A stretch of 64,000 nt of DNA from Purpureocillium takamizusanense (lineage: Eukaryota > Ascomycota > Sordariomycetes > Hypocreales > Ophiocordycipitaceae). Each line of letters begins with the position of its first letter. Within the stretch, counting starts at the first letter, position 1. Made by a program: the position numbers and the translations under genes. The notes beneath the pieces were generated by a model that worked only from the letters and a program-made list of their open reading frames with translations, had not been told where the DNA came from and did no database searches. Positions 53,216-63,616 of the stretch are shown here, piece by piece. The stretch spans positions 754,001-818,000 of the forward strand of contig NC_063079.1 in NCBI RefSeq assembly GCF_022605165.1, written 5' to 3'.

Positions 53216-55933
53216 TCACATCATCACGCACTCCCGGTCCCGGCCCTGGTGCATCGCCGGCGGCGGCCCCGAGCTCACCGCCGGCATCCTCCTCCCCGCA
53301 GCCGCTGTCGAAGACCCCATGCCCATCGGCCGCTGCTGCTGCGCGGGGCCCTGACCACCGCCTGCGCTCGTCCTCGGCGTCTGCCTTGACGCCACCGGGC
53401 TGCTCCCCGCGTGGCTCGGGTGTCCTGCCGGCGGCACAAACGCTCTGTCGTGCGCCGCCTGCTCGTACGACGGTGGCGCGTCCTCGCCCTCGGCGTCTGC
53501 CGCCCGTGACACGCCCTGCCGCCGTGGGGGCACCAGAGGCCGCACCTGCTGCGCCGCAGCCGCCGTTGTGTTGACCGACAGCCGTGGCTGCGACTGCGAT
53601 GCCGACAGTACCGGCACGTTGACGCTGTTGGAGCTCCGGCGCTCCGGCGCAATGCCCGTTCCGGCACCGGACTGCGTGCGCCGGTGGTGACCCCGGCTGA
53701 CGGGCCCCGGCCGCTGGCCCTGCTGCTCAATGTACTGCTCCGACAGTATGCTCTCCCTTCGCCGGCGTGCCTGCTCCTCGCGATGCCGCTCGTCCTCCTC
53801 TTCTTGCAGCTGCAGTGCCAGTGCCAGGTCGCGGTCCTCTTGCTCGTGCTGTGGGCTCATCGGTACCTCGTTCGCCTCATCCTCCTGCTCCTCCTGCTGT
53901 CGCGCCTTGCCGCGCCTTCCCTGCACCGTTCTCCATTCGCCGCCGTGCCCTGCCGTGTTGCTGCCGCTGCCGCCGAAGCTGCCGCCTCCAGCACCTCCAC
54001 CGCCGCCAACCACCCGAAAGTCGCCAGACAGGTACTCGGTCTGCTCGCCGTTCACGTCCACAAGGCTCTCCCACACCACCTCCTCGTGACTGCCGTAGCC
54101 CGCGTCTGTCACCAGGCTCAGCAGCTGCATCGTGTGCGGGTGGCAGTAGAGCGTGCTAAAGTGGTCGTTGCGGAATAGTATAGCAAACGTGCCCGGCCGC
54201 ATGGCCTTGCCAATCACCTCGATGCCCCACGGCGTGAGCTGTGTCGCCGACGCGTGTAGGAACATTTTAATGGTCACAACGTCCTGGTACAGCTGCTGCT
54301 CCGCCTCCGTCAATCCCGTCTCCGAGTTGGATAGCTTGTCCTCGAGCTCCTCTTCGCGGAACAAGAGGTTTTGCACCTCCTCGTACGACGCCGCCTGCCG
54401 CTCCAGCGCCTCGTAGACGGGCTCGGCTCGGGCAGCGAGCCACCCGTGGATGAGTGGGATGGAGAAGGTCGCATACAGGCTCATCTCCGTCGTGTCCTCA
54501 AAGGTTCCCGGGATGAGCTCCCCGCGCTCCGTCGGGTGCAGGTGCGTGAGCGACGTGCGCTTGTACGCAGTCACCATCTCGGGCGTCGGGATGAAGCGGG
54601 GGTTGACATTCATGCCCGTGTGCAGGCTCTGCAGGAAGCCGTACAGGTCGCCCACGTCGGGGAGGGCGTCCTCGGAGCTGGTCCGCCGTGGCGACATGAG
54701 CTCGTCAAACACGGCGTCCAGCAATAGGCTCAAGCTGATCTGTTCCCTCGAACGCAGTACTTGCACCAAGGCCGTGTCGGGCATGTCGGCCGGTGTCGTC
54801 AGGGTCAGGGCGTTGACCAGGGCGACCAGCGGACACGGCCCGTTCTTGTTCTGTATCAGGATCGGCGACGTGCGTGGGTTCTTGGTCGACGTGTCGTCGT
54901 GCCACCTAATGTTCTTGACTTGGTACGTCTCCGACTTGCTGTCGACGGGCTCTCTGGAGGGTACCCAGCGCGGCCGCTCGACGTCCCTCGGCGGCAGGGG
55001 CGGCTTCTCAGTCGCATCCTCGGTGTTCTCCTCGGGTTGCCCGGGCTGTTTCGGCTGGTCGGATGACGAGTCAGCGTCGATGAGGTTCCAGTCGTCCAGC
55101 TGAGCTTGTTGATTTGGCGACGCGGCCGTGGCCTTGGACTTGCCCTTGTCCAGAGCGCCGAGGTCATCCCACACATTGGGCTCGTCGAGCAAGTCGTTTG
55201 ACATGGGGGCTGCCGGGGCCGGAGTCGGGGGCTCTATGACAATCTCGGCCTTTTCGGGGCGTACATGATCGTTCCATGCGGACTCTTCGTCCGAGGGCAG
55301 CGACAGCAACGCCGGCGATTGCTTTGCCGGTGGCTGTGGTGGCGGAGGCTCACTCGAAGTCCACGGGTCGGTGTCGTCATCGAGCAACACCGGCTGTCGC
55401 TGGGGCGTCTGCCACCCGCTCGACGTCTTTTGCGACTGCGGCTCGGAGGCGGCCTGCCAGGGGTTGCTTTGGGCTTGGTCCCCCGCGTGGAGGTCTAGCC
55501 TCGCGAAGGAGTCGGCGGGTGGCGTTGGCGAGGCTATGGAGGGGTCTTGTTGTGATTGCGAGACGGGTTTTCTCTTAAGGAAGGGATTCGTCTCGACGCG
55601 GCTGACACCGCTACCGGGCCTGAGTGCATTGGGGACCTGTGCCAACCTGGCATCCGCGTCGCTCGGTTGCTGGCTGCGTGCCTCGTCCCACACATTGCCG
55701 TCGTCGTCCTCGGGGGCCGGGTTCAGCATGGCCGGGCCAGGACGCAGCGCCGCAGGAACATTGCGTCGGCCGCCGTCATCGGCAGCACCTGCACCGTCGG
55801 CTCGGGGCCCGATGTCTTCCCAAGTGTTGTCGTTGAGCGAGTCATCGTGCCAGCCATCTCGCCGGGCGTCGTTTGGCTGCGGTGCGGGGGGCGTGGCGGT
55901 CGGAGGGTCGCCAGGTGGCGGCTTGGTGACCAT
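53216..55933 (-). CDS. MINDY-1/2-type (FAM63) K48-ubiquitin deubiquitinase
   Basis: One uninterrupted 905-residue frame. The first 330 residues are disordered and Pro/Gln/Asp-rich with repeated WDD/WDE/NVWD-like acidic motifs. The MINDY catalytic domain spans about 337-645: nucleophile Cys367 in ILIQNKNGPCPLVALVNAL, catalytic His591 in FRNDHFSTLYCHPHTMQ, and the block ELIPGTFEDTTEMSLYATFS. A motif-interacting-with-ubiquitin helix follows at about 698-725 (EDRDLALALQLQEEEDE), the arrangement used by MINDY proteins to bind K48 chains. The C-terminus is RECVMM, a CaaX-type prenylation signal. The family trims K48-linked polyubiquitin. The ATG at 55933 gives MVTKPPPGDP and is the first good start. 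No intron is needed. Confidence 0.92.
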   Translation of the reverse strand: MVTKPPPGDPPTATPPAPQPNDARRDGWHDDSLNDNTWEDIGPRADGAGAADDGGRRNVPAALRPGPAMLNPAPEDDDGNVWDEARSQQPSDADARLAQVPNALRPGSGVSRVETNPFLKRKPVSQSQQDPSIASPTPPADSFARLDLHAGDQAQSNPWQAASEPQSQKTSSGWQTPQRQPVLLDDDTDPWTSSEPPPPQPPAKQSPALLSLPSDEESAWNDHVRPEKAEIVIEPPTPAPAAPMSNDLLDEPNVWDDLGALDKGKSKATAASPNQQAQLDDWNLIDADSSSDQPKQPGQPEENTEDATEKPPLPPRDVERPRWVPSREPVDSKSETYQVKNIRWHDDTSTKNPRTSPILIQNKNGPCPLVALVNALTLTTPADMPDTALVQVLRSREQISLSLLLDAVFDELMSPRRTSSEDALPDVGDLYGFLQSLHTGMNVNPRFIPTPEMVTAYKRTSLTHLHPTERGELIPGTFEDTTEMSLYATFSIPLIHGWLAARAEPVYEALERQAASYEEVQNLLFREEELEDKLSNSETGLTEAEQQLYQDVVTIKMFLHASATQLTPWGIEVIGKAMRPGTFAILFRNDHFSTLYCHPHTMQLLSLVTDAGYGSHEEVVWESLVDVNGEQTEYLSGDFRVVGGGGGAGGGSFGGSGSNTAGHGGEWRTVQGRRGKARQQEEQEDEANEVPMSPQHEQEDRDLALALQLQEEEDERHREEQARRRRESILSEQYIEQQGQRPGPVSRGHHRRTQSGAGTGIAPERRSSNSVNVPVLSASQSQPRLSVNTTAAAAQQVRPLVPPRRQGVSRAADAEGEDAPPSYEQAAHDRAFVPPAGHPSHAGSSPVASRQTPRTSAGGGQGPAQQQRPMGMGSSTAAAGRRMPAVSSGPPPAMHQGRDRECVMM

Positions 55934-58126
55934 GATGCGTCCGTCAGCCGGCCTCTCGGGCCACTAATGTTTCGAATCCCACTAGCAAACGGCTCGCGAC
56001 GCTTCGTCGATGTCAGTCAGTCGAGCGGGCGGGCGGGCGGATGGCGAAGGGTTGAGTTGAAGCTCGAGGCAGCCAGAGCGATGATGTAAGCGGTGCGTTT
56101 TAGCGGCGCGTGGATGCGGGCGTGGGGAAGCCCGGGGGGTATTGAAGGACGATGATGAAGTTGAGGAAATATGACCCGTCGCCGACTCAATACGATGCGC
56201 GGCGTCATAGGCCGGGCTACCTCTTCTGATTGACGTTCCCACTCAAACCGCCGTGTATACGCAGGAGAGCTGTACGCAGCGGGGAGTAAAGAGGTTTGAG
56301 TCGGAACGGAGCCCGGGCCAAGGAGGCGGGTGGATGGTGGTGGGTGGTGGACGTTGGTGCAACCTACAGGGGACCGACCAAGTATCGATGGATTGAATGG
56401 AGTGGAGTGGGGTTTCCCGAGCCGCAGCGGATCCAGGCACCAGCCAGTGGACACCGTACCAACCCCGCAGCGGACGCTTCAGTGGTGCAGATGGTGTCAC
56501 TGACGACACCCAGTGGGCCTGACAAGCCTCCATACACCCACTGTACACCTGGGCAGTGCATCTTCAGTGAAGGTGTGGCGAATGCATCACCTGGACAGCA
56601 GCGTCAGTGGCTGTGCAGGGCGCCCGTTCCATGATGGACGTTGTCTGGTGTGCCGCTGGAAGCCCAAGCAAGGCACTACAGGGCAACCGTAGAGAGACAC
56701 ACGAACGATGCAACTGCAAAAGTCAAACATTTCAGCACGCGACGTTGGACGCAGCAAATGAGGCATACGGCGCGCATTCGTTAACCCTGCGCGCCAACGA
56801 GCCCTAGTGCTCTCTGGATTGCGCGTCCCCGACTCCCCGGTCCCCGGTGAGACGCAACTGTCCGCCGCGCCGCCTGCCTGTCCGCGGGGCGATCGGGTCC
56901 TCTACCCGTCTCGACCAACACCTCACATCGTCAGCTCCCGCCACATCAGTCGCCACGCAGCCCCAGCCACCAGTCGCCTCCTTCTGGGCGGCTCGCCTCA
57001 TCCCTGCGTGACGGGCCATTGATCTTTCTCAAGCGCAGAGGATACTCGGCAGCACTGGCGCCTCTCTTCCTGGCGTGGCACGCTCGCGGGTTCGCATAGG
57101 CCGAGAGCGGCATCGCGTGGGTGGTGGTCGGTGGTTCGAGAATCGAGACGCACGCCGCGGAGACTGTACATCAGTCTCACCACGAGGAACGGACAGCAAC
57201 TCGCTCTTCGCAAAGCCTCGACGAGGGCCCACCCGCGACGCGGCAGATGCTATGCTCCGGAAGGGCGCCTCAATCTCGTTTTGGATCGACAGGCGGTGTT
57301 GCCTTTAAACGTGACAGCAGGTAGCTTTTTGGCTAACGCTATTATCGTCGCCGCCGCTTCCGCCAAGGCCACGGAGACGGTGCCGCAGACACAGGCCCAG
57401 GAGGGGGCGTCAGCAACAGCAGTAGTAGTAGAGAAACAGCGATTCGAGCGACGGCTGCGCAGCAAAATGAGGACCTTGAAAGGGAAAGAGAAACTTGGAA
57501 ACGAACGAGAGTATATACGACTCTAGACTTGGGTGACGGGACTGGAGAGAAGGACTCCCCCGCCTGGATATCATAGATGTACACGAATGTGGAACACTGA
57601 TGCATTAAGCTGTTGTACCATTTCACGTAGACAACCAAGTAAGTAGGCGTAGACCGGATATACAAGCCATCTACGAGAAATTATGCATACGAAGGATCGA
57701 CCTACATGTGAAGCCATGGACCATGTGGCATATACGGCAACGACGCCGTGACATGTCGTCTGGGCGCCACATTACTGCGACTACGCCTATGACCCATATC
57801 ACTCATCGCCATCAACGTTGAATGACCCAAGAGACAAATACAGAAACGCACTCAACGTCGGTAATTATGCCATGTCATTGCTATGCAGTGCTTCTTGCCA
57901 TGCGTCGGGGACCAAGGCTCGGCTAGTAGGGGGACACTTTAAAAAAAGTAAGAAAAACGCCGACTCCAGGCCCATCGTCCCTCTTACAACGACAACAGTG
58001 ATACCAACAACAACATCAACAAGAAGCAGACGCACACAGGCATCCCTCTGGCGCTCCTCTGACCCAGCCCCTCCCCGTCCTCGTCATCGTCGTCATCAAC
58101 CACAGAAGGGCAGCCGCAGCGCTGCG
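55934..58126. other. Intergenic region, no supported gene
   Basis: Lies between the MINDY-type gene start and the J-protein gene end, both on the minus strand. Frames of up to about 145 codons lack family motifs or credible introns. A GTC-rich tract and short repeats CAGTGG/CAGTGGG near 56480-56620 are the only local structure I notice. Confidence 0.42.
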
Positions 58127-59309
58127 TCACCGCGTCGGGATGCCCATCTTCTCGAGCCTCTCGCACGACGGCATCTTGTACGCGTTTGCCTTGGCCATCT
58201 TGTCCGGGTCCTGGTAGAACCAGCCCATGGCGTCCTCGCGCAGCCGCCGCTGGTACATGCGCTCGTTGCCGCACTCGTTGCCCAGGTGCCGAACTAGGTT
58301 GTTCTCGGCCGTGCGGTCGAGCTGGCTGAGCTTCGACTTGCTATACGACGCCACGTCCCCAGGGTTGACAAAGTAGTGCACCTTGAGCTCGGGCGTCACG
58401 CGCCCGTGCGTATACGGCGCCTGCGGGTTGTCGTACACCATGCGCGGCGTCGCCGACCCCGACGACGAGCCCGAGAAGAGCGACGAAAGCAGCGGCAGGA
58501 TGAAGAAGAAGAGTATGGGCAGCAGCCCGATGAGGTTCTGCAGCCCGCCGTTTTGCTGCTGCTGTTGCTGGCCGTCCTGTGCCTCGCGTGGTCGCCGCCG
58601 CGGCCGGGCGCCGCCGAACTGGTGCACTCGGATGCCCGGCCCGCCCCCAAAGTTGAACACAAACTGTGGTCCTGTGTCAAAGGCTGTCTTGTCAGCCAAC
58701 TTGTGCGCGCGCGAGAGAGCGGTGCAAAAACGACAAGCGAGAAAGGGGGATGTCGGGGTTCCATGGCTCACCCCCAAACGGCCCTCCGCCACCGCCAAAG
58801 AAGCGCGCAAACATCTCCTCCGGGCTGACCTCCTCGTCCCACATGCCGCCACCGCCGCCGCCGCCTCTGCCGCCCATACCGCCCGAGGGCGCCCTCCTGG
58901 CGAACCCGGAAAAGGGGTTCTGGGCCTGGGCGCTCTGGAAGCGGCTGTCCGGGTCGCCGCCGAAGCGGTCGTACTTGTCGCGCTTCTCCTTGTCGCCGAG
59001 GATGCCGAACGCGCGGCTGACCATCTTGAAGGCCTCATCGGCGTGTTCGTGGCCGTTCTTGTCTGGGTGGGTGAGCAGGGACTGCTTGCGGTAGGCTTTT
59101 TTGATGTCCGCGTCGGTGCACGTCGTCTTGACCGACTCGAGGCCGAGGATGTCATAGAAGGCGGTGGCGCCGCATCTCCGGATGCGCAGCACGGCCTCCT
59201 TTTGCTCGACGGTGAAGGTGCGGTTCTGATTGCCCTGCTTGTGGTCGCGGGATCGCGCCGACGACGAGTCGCCGCCGGTGCTGGCGCCGGACGCTGTGGC
59301 GCTCGGCAT
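58127..59309 (-). CDS. ER-membrane J protein (DNAJB12/14-Hlj1 type)
   Basis: Two minus-strand exons are proposed: 59309-58772 and 58671-58127, giving 360 residues. The J domain occupies about residues 51-117 (FYDILGL, KKAYRKQSLLTHPDKNG, with HPD at 81-83). A Gly/Phe-rich region follows (FGGDPDSRFQ, NPFSGFARRA, and a long Gly run). Six consecutive Gln precede one transmembrane segment (LIGLLPILFFFILPLLSSLF, about 226-245). The C-terminal part (VTPELKVHYFVNPGDVASYS, then LVRHLGNECGNERMYQRRL) matches the DUF1977-type region of DNAJB12/DNAJB14. Such proteins sit in the ER membrane with the J domain in the cytosol and recruit Hsp70 to ER-associated degradation. The splice at FFGGGGGPFG|GPQFVFNFG keeps the frame. 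Confidence 0.92.
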
Positions 59310-60453
59310 CGAGGACGGACGATGGAACTTTTTAGCCGCGGGATAGCATGCAGTCGTTTTGGGTTGAGGGGGTGTCGTCGGAGGGCTATCGACGCCGCGG
59401 CGTGCTGTGATGTCGAAGGCCGTCCAACGGTCGTGTTATTTTTTTCGAGCGAGGGCGGGCGGCGTGGTGCGTTTGGTGCCGTCAGTGAGGGTGGTTGATG
59501 AGGTGCGAGGCCTTGGCTGCGGAGTTTTGGCTCCTGCACGTGGCAGCACGTCGTCAGGCCCCCCTACGGTAATGGCAAGCCAGCACGCGCGCGCTGATGC
59601 GATGCGGGACTAGGAGGATATCAGGGCCGTAGTCGGGACGCAGCTCTTCGAGGGCGCGCGGGAGTAAACGCGGGTGATGTACGTAGGACGGTACGGGACG
59701 GTGGGCGGACAGACGATGGATGAGGTGGACCGACGAGTCTGCAAAGTGGCCAGTAACTAACTAAATCGTTTGCCACGGATTGGATGGATGGATGGATCTC
59801 GCCCGCGTCGGCAGCGGGTTGGTTCGGGGTCCGCGCCGCTAGTCAGTGGACAAAGAGGAGCGCCACGGAATATGTTTTCAGGGGTCTGGAACAGTCAGTA
59901 CCTTCCAGGTTTGGTAGGCCACAGCAGGCAGGCACTGTGAGCGCAGCGCAGTTGAGAGTAGCCTACCCTGTACTATGTCCCGTCTATTGACTTGCAAATA
60001 CGGTGATGTGCTGCGCTTTCCAGCATAGGGTCAACGTTGGAAGAATATACGCGCACAGATGAAGATTGAATAACATAGCAGTATATGTATTCTCGACTTT
60101 TATAAGCGAGTGTTGGATACTCACTTTGTTATGTTGGGTCTTTCACGTTGGCATGTGTGTCAAATCCACTTCAAGACTTGATCGATTCTCCGATTACAGA
60201 GGATAGGAAAGTTTCCCAAAGTACGAGTTACACTCTTTAAAGGTACCGATGCATGTGCCCATGCCATGTAAGCTTTAGTGTCTCCTTAGCAGCCCTCAGG
60301 TTCCCTCAACACCTAACTTGTCGAGCGCTCCCCATCGTCCATGTCCATACAAGTCACGTGACCTCCAATCTGGCAGTCTTTCCTTCGACATCCGCCGCCC
60401 CATCGCCCTCAAGCTCCGATCCCCCCGGAACGCAGACATCTCTCCAGCCGACA
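59310..60453. promoter_or_regulatory. Divergent promoter region between J-protein and uS19m genes
   Basis: A 1.1-kb bidirectional intergenic stretch. GGATGGAT repeats lie near 59777-59795. The part nearest uS19m (60180-60260) is A+T-richer, with TTTAAA at about 60237 that could act in initiation. No gene is visible inside. Confidence 0.45.
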
Positions 60454-61080
60454 ATGCAGCCCACCCGCCTGCTGCTCAAGCGCTCCGTATGGAAGGGTGA
60501 GTATCTCTCCTATACAGTCCCAATCCTGCTCTTGATTGTTGGCAGCCGCAGAACCCCAAGGCTAACGAACAAACCTTTTGCGCAGGGCCGCACCTCGTGC
60601 CGTAAGAGAACCACCAGTCCCCGTCGTCCCTCCGACCGATGCCCCCCCCTGCGATCCGCAAGTCTAGGCTTTCTGACCCGTCGCACGCACAGCCTTCCCA
60701 TCGTCTTCCCCAAGAAGCCGGGCGACAAGGTGCCCCCCGTGCGCACGCAGGCCCGCTCCGCGACCATCCTGCCCAGCTTCGTCGGGCTCAAGTTCGAGAT
60801 CCACAATGGCAAGGACTACAGTCAGGTGGTCATTACCGAGGACATGGTTGGGCACAAGCTCGGCGAGTTTTCACCGTACGTTTTCTTCTTCTCTCTCTTC
60901 TTTTCGTCCCCACATCCTTCGACAAGCTCTTGACTAGCTGCGGACAAACGGAAAGTGTGGCCGGGTCCGTCCAGGCAAAAGAGAATAGAGGCGCCAGGAG
61001 TCAGGCCGTCGGATGGACAGTGGGCTAACGTTTGCGAATGATGTAGAACGCGGAAACCGAATATTTGGGACAGGAAATAA
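60454..61080 (+). CDS. RSM19: Mitochondrial ribosomal protein uS19m
   Basis: Four exons are proposed: 60454-60496, 60586-60601, 60693-60875 and 61047-61080. They encode 91 residues, the usual bacterial/mitochondrial S19 length. The joined N-terminus reads [20 protein letters not shown], exactly the S19 start pattern and only obtained if the 16-nt second exon is used. Downstream are [20 protein letters not shown] and [20 protein letters not shown], then GEFSP|TRKPN at the last junction, ending IWDRK. S19 sits in the head of the small subunit and, with S13, contacts the A-site region of the mitoribosome. The early basic residues serve the ribosome; no separate targeting sequence is evident. Confidence 0.93.
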
Positions 61081-61398
61081 AGGAGAAGAGGTGATGGAGG
61101 GGACAGTGGGAGAACAGGGAGTCTGTGCACACGGCGATACGGGCTCCGAATACCCTGTACAACAGCATTTTTGTACCAATACGAAGCACAATGATCACAA
61201 GACATGCATCCGTGCTCGCGCGGGATATCATCAATTTATCAAGTCTTAGGCGCTGCCTGTGACTACCAGGCGCATCGCCGGAACGCCGCTTCCGAGGACC
61301 AACCCTAACGCCATGCAAGACCAAAGCTGTCCACCCACCAACCCATCCGTGGGGTTCATATCCAGGGGCCCCTTTGTGCCTCGCCACGAGGCCGTCTC
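61081..61398. other. Convergent 3' intergenic region, nothing seen
   Basis: A short stretch between the stop codons of uS19m and TAF10. It holds only 3' untranslated sequence for both genes as far as I can tell. Confidence 0.6.
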
Positions 61399-62205
61399 TC
61401 ATCGGTAAAACTCTCCCCTCTTGACGTTGACGCCGTACTCTCCAACCGCCATGCCCAAATCCTCCATGGTGAGTACCGTCCTGTTCTGGCTGCCGCCCTG
61501 GCCACCACCGCCGAAGCCCGGCCGCTGGATACCCAGCGGTGCGCCGCCCGCGCCAGCCTTGCCCTGGCCGTCCTTGCCGCCGGCCTGCCCGCCGGCCTGC
61601 TGCCCAGGGATCGGGAAGCCGGCCGCGGCGCCAAGAGAGCCCATCGGGTTGTTGTTGTTGCTCGCGCCGCGGATGCGGCTGTACTGGTAAGCGTCGGCGG
61701 CAACGTCAGCGACGAACTTTTGCGTCGCGAGCGCGAGGAGTCGCGCGAGCCGGGGATCGGTCTGCGGGGGCGGCGGCAGCCCGGCCTTGGTCATGTAGTA
61801 GTGCGTGACTGCGTCTGGGATCTGTACGCGGGGGGCGTGGATAGCTGGTTAGCTGGTTCGACGTTCCATCGCGATTCGCAGCTATAACTTCTGGCGCCGC
61901 CGTTCATCAAAGAGCGGGCTCGACGACAGGGCGGAGTAGAAGCGTACAATCGGGGCATAGTCATCAATCTTATGCAGGAACTCGCGCAGCGAGATATCCT
62001 TGCGCGACGGCAGCCGAGGCTCGAGACCGGTGGGCGCGGTCGGAGCGGGGGGGTTCGGGCCGTCGACGATGGGCGCAGGCTGGCTGGTGGGCTGCTGCGA
62101 CGGTGCAGGCTGCTGCTGCTGTGACGGCTGTTCGGACGGCTGAGACTGGCCGTTTACCGTGGGCGGTGCCTGGGAGTCGGCATTTGCGGGCGTTTCGCTC
62201 GCCAT
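61399..62205 (-). CDS. taf10: TAF10, TFIID/SAGA histone-fold subunit
   Basis: Two minus-strand exons are proposed: 62205-61948 and 61821-61399, joined in phase 0 to 226 residues. A Pro/Gln-rich N-terminus is followed by the histone-fold region of TAF10: [19 protein letters not shown] (where the junction falls), [40 protein letters not shown] and YQYSRIRG. The closing part [20 protein letters not shown] gives the last helix of the family. A Gly/Gln-rich insert of about 60 residues ([13 protein letters not shown] and similar) splits the fold between helices, as in other fungal TAF10s. TAF10 pairs with TAF3, TAF8 or the SAGA subunit Spt7. A further in-frame extension upstream of 62205 is possible but does not look conserved. 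Confidence 0.93.
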
Positions 62206-62796
62206 GTTGATGCACTGCTCTGGTGTGTTGTTGCATGAGGTTGGGAGGCCGGCACTTGATCGCGCTGTGACTGACATCAAGAGGTGGGCCGGCTCGTGGA
62301 AGAGAACATCACGTGACCAAACATGTGCACCCATTCACCCAGACCCGCCTACTTGCAGGGAGGCAGCATCTCATCCTGGCAACACAGCACGCTTGACAGA
62401 GCTGTTCCCTGTGCGCCATGACGTCTAAAGTAAATTGTGCAAGGCATTTTCTGTCATTATTACACTGACTCTTGAAGACGCGCCTCCCCATGGCCATTGG
62501 GCCAGAATCTTGTACACATACATCACCACATGGCCTCCGGGAGGCTCGTGGGATCATCACCTTCTATATCGCGGCACATTCCGAGTCAAACCAGAGACGC
62601 TGTGGTCATTATCGCCTCTCTCAGTTTGCCAACAACGCCGTCCGTGCCGCCCCGAATGCTGGAGTCAAAAAGTTTTCCCCCGCTCAGAAGACACCTGCGA
62701 CACCGTGCCAGTTCCGTCGGTCGCGGTTCGCCGTGGCCATTCTTGAAATCCGTCCGTCGCGTCGCGCGGTGCGGGCTGTCGGTCCATTGCCGTCTT
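62206..62796. other. Intergenic region between TAF10 and Erd2 genes, nothing seen
   Basis: Both flanking genes are on the minus strand, so this region combines the TAF10 promoter and the Erd2 3' flank. Only short frames with no motif are present. Confidence 0.55.
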
Positions 62797-63616
62797 TTAT
62801 ACGGGAAGCTTGAACTTCTTGCCCTTGAGCACCTTGTTGTAGTAGATGTAGAAGAAGTCGCTGTACAGGACGGTCTGGACGATGCCGGCGATGATTGCAA
62901 TCCAGTCGGGCTTGTGGTCGGGCTCGGCAAAGTAGCGGTAGATCCAGTTGGGAATGTACAGCGCACGGTAGCTTCCGAGCGCGAAGAGGTAGTGGGTGGT
63001 GATGGTCTCGGCCTCGCCGGTGCGTTGCAGCATGAAGAGCTGCGGGAGGATGGCGACCGACTCGAGCCAGATGGAGAAGGCCCAGAGAATCTCCGACATG
63101 GTGTACTTGTATGGGAAGAGGATGGCGAGGATGGCGGCGCCGCCAAGGAGGTATTGCACGCGGAACGTGTCGACGTTGGGGTCGTTTGTGGGCTTGTAGG
63201 CGTTGGTCATGAGGTAGATGATGTAGCCCTGCGAACCGATAAACATGATTTTGAAGACTAGGTTGTAGAAGCTGTGTGTTGAGAAGAGGTCTGCGCCACG
63301 GGTCAGTCCTGATTGACGCAGCGAGCCAAGGGAGGCGGCGGCAGCGTACCGAGATATCGCGTGACGTAGACGAAGAGGTAGAGTGCTTGTGACTTGAAAG
63401 AAATGCCGGCGCAGCTCTGCGCCAGTTAGCCAGAACACACGCCCTTGGGGAAGCAGTCGGAGCGCGGCATCGTACGTTGAGCTGCACCATCTTGTGGAGG
63501 AGGATGAAGATACTCCCCAGATGGGAGAGATCCGCTGCGCATGGTCAGCATTCGCCGCGAGGGCGCGCAGCAACAGCCTAGGACGCACCGGCGACGCGGA
63601 AGACGTTGAGCGGCAT
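62797..63616 (-). CDS. erd2: ER lumen protein-retaining receptor Erd2 (KDEL/HDEL receptor)
   Basis: Four minus-strand exons are proposed: 63616-63589, 63534-63476, 63416-63350 and 63290-62797. They give 215 residues, the standard Erd2 length. Rebuilt sequence runs MPLNVFRVA|DLSHLGSIFILLHKMVQLN|SCAGISFKSQALYLFVYVTR|YLDLFSTHSFYN, all conserved. Seven hydrophobic segments follow, with WAFSIWLESVAILPQLFML, YLFALGSYRALYIPNWIYRY and the C-terminal YYNKVLKGKKFKLPV. The receptor binds HDEL/KDEL-bearing proteins in the cis-Golgi and returns them to the ER in COPI vesicles. The first exon is only 28 nt of coding sequence. Splice signals are all GT..CAG. Confidence 0.96.
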
